Source of the DNA: Chloroflexota bacterium
GTDB lineage: Bacteria > Chloroflexota > Limnocylindria > Limnocylindrales > CSP1-4
DNA length: 5,607 nucleotides
Direction: 5' to 3'
NCBI GenBank assembly: GCA_003158495.1
Contig: PMJT01000093.1
Coordinates: 1 to 5,607 of the forward strand
The notes under the pieces were generated by a model. It searched no databases. It worked only from the letters and a program-made list of their open reading frames with translations, and was not told the origin of the DNA. Shown piece after piece: positions 5,593 through 5,607 of this stretch. Every line of letters starts with the position of its first letter. The first letter of the stretch is position 1. The translations under genes were made by a program, and so were the position numbers.

Positions 5593-5598
5593 TCCTTC
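5593..5598 (-). promoter_or_regulatory. Ribosome binding site for the longer Fur-family start
   Basis: On the minus strand this reads GAAGGA, 7 bases before the GTG at 5585. A competing GAGG (5552-5555) precedes the internal GTG at 5546, so the true start is ambiguous. Confidence 0.5.
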
Positions 5599-5607
5599 GC
5601 TGGCTGG

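Overview
This is a GC-rich bacterial chromosomal window with strongly G/C-biased third codon positions and frequent GTG starts. It carries seven protein genes on the plus strand, one on the minus strand, and one tRNA. The dCTP deaminase resembles the mycobacterial (bifunctional) type, and the overall style fits a high-GC actinobacterial or Chloroflexota-like lineage. That placement is an inference; the window has no decisive phylogenetic marker.

Positions 104-2039 hold a tightly packed run: nrdR (repressor of ribonucleotide reductase genes), dcd (dCTP deaminase) and a metallo-beta-lactamase-fold hydrolase. Each junction is a 4-base start/stop overlap (GTGA, then ATGA), so the three are probably co-transcribed and translationally coupled. 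The first two both act on dNTP supply: NrdR senses ATP/dATP and controls ribonucleotide reductase, while Dcd diverts dCTP toward dUTP/dUMP and thymidylate. The role of the hydrolase in this company is unknown.

Positions 2096-2172 encode a complete tRNA-Arg with anticodon CCT and an encoded CCA end. After it come an uncharacterised 124-residue protein (2196-2570), a six-helix membrane protein of an uncharacterised family (2752-3462), and an uncharacterised 147-residue protein (3620-4063). The gap before the last of these contains a small cluster of direct and inverted repeats (3550-3592).

Positions 4183-5049 encode an exported or membrane-anchored protein with a Thr-Pro repeat stalk and a papain-like (C39-like) domain in which Gln, Cys, His and Asp candidates are all in place. 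A strong 9-bp hairpin at 5079-5100 separates it from a convergent Fur-family metalloregulator gene on the minus strand (5121-5585), whose promoter lies beyond the window edge.

I see no CRISPR array, insertion sequence, phage gene or obvious defence system. The most interesting points are the nrdR-dcd-hydrolase operon, the stalked C39-like protein, and the three uncharacterised small or membrane proteins.
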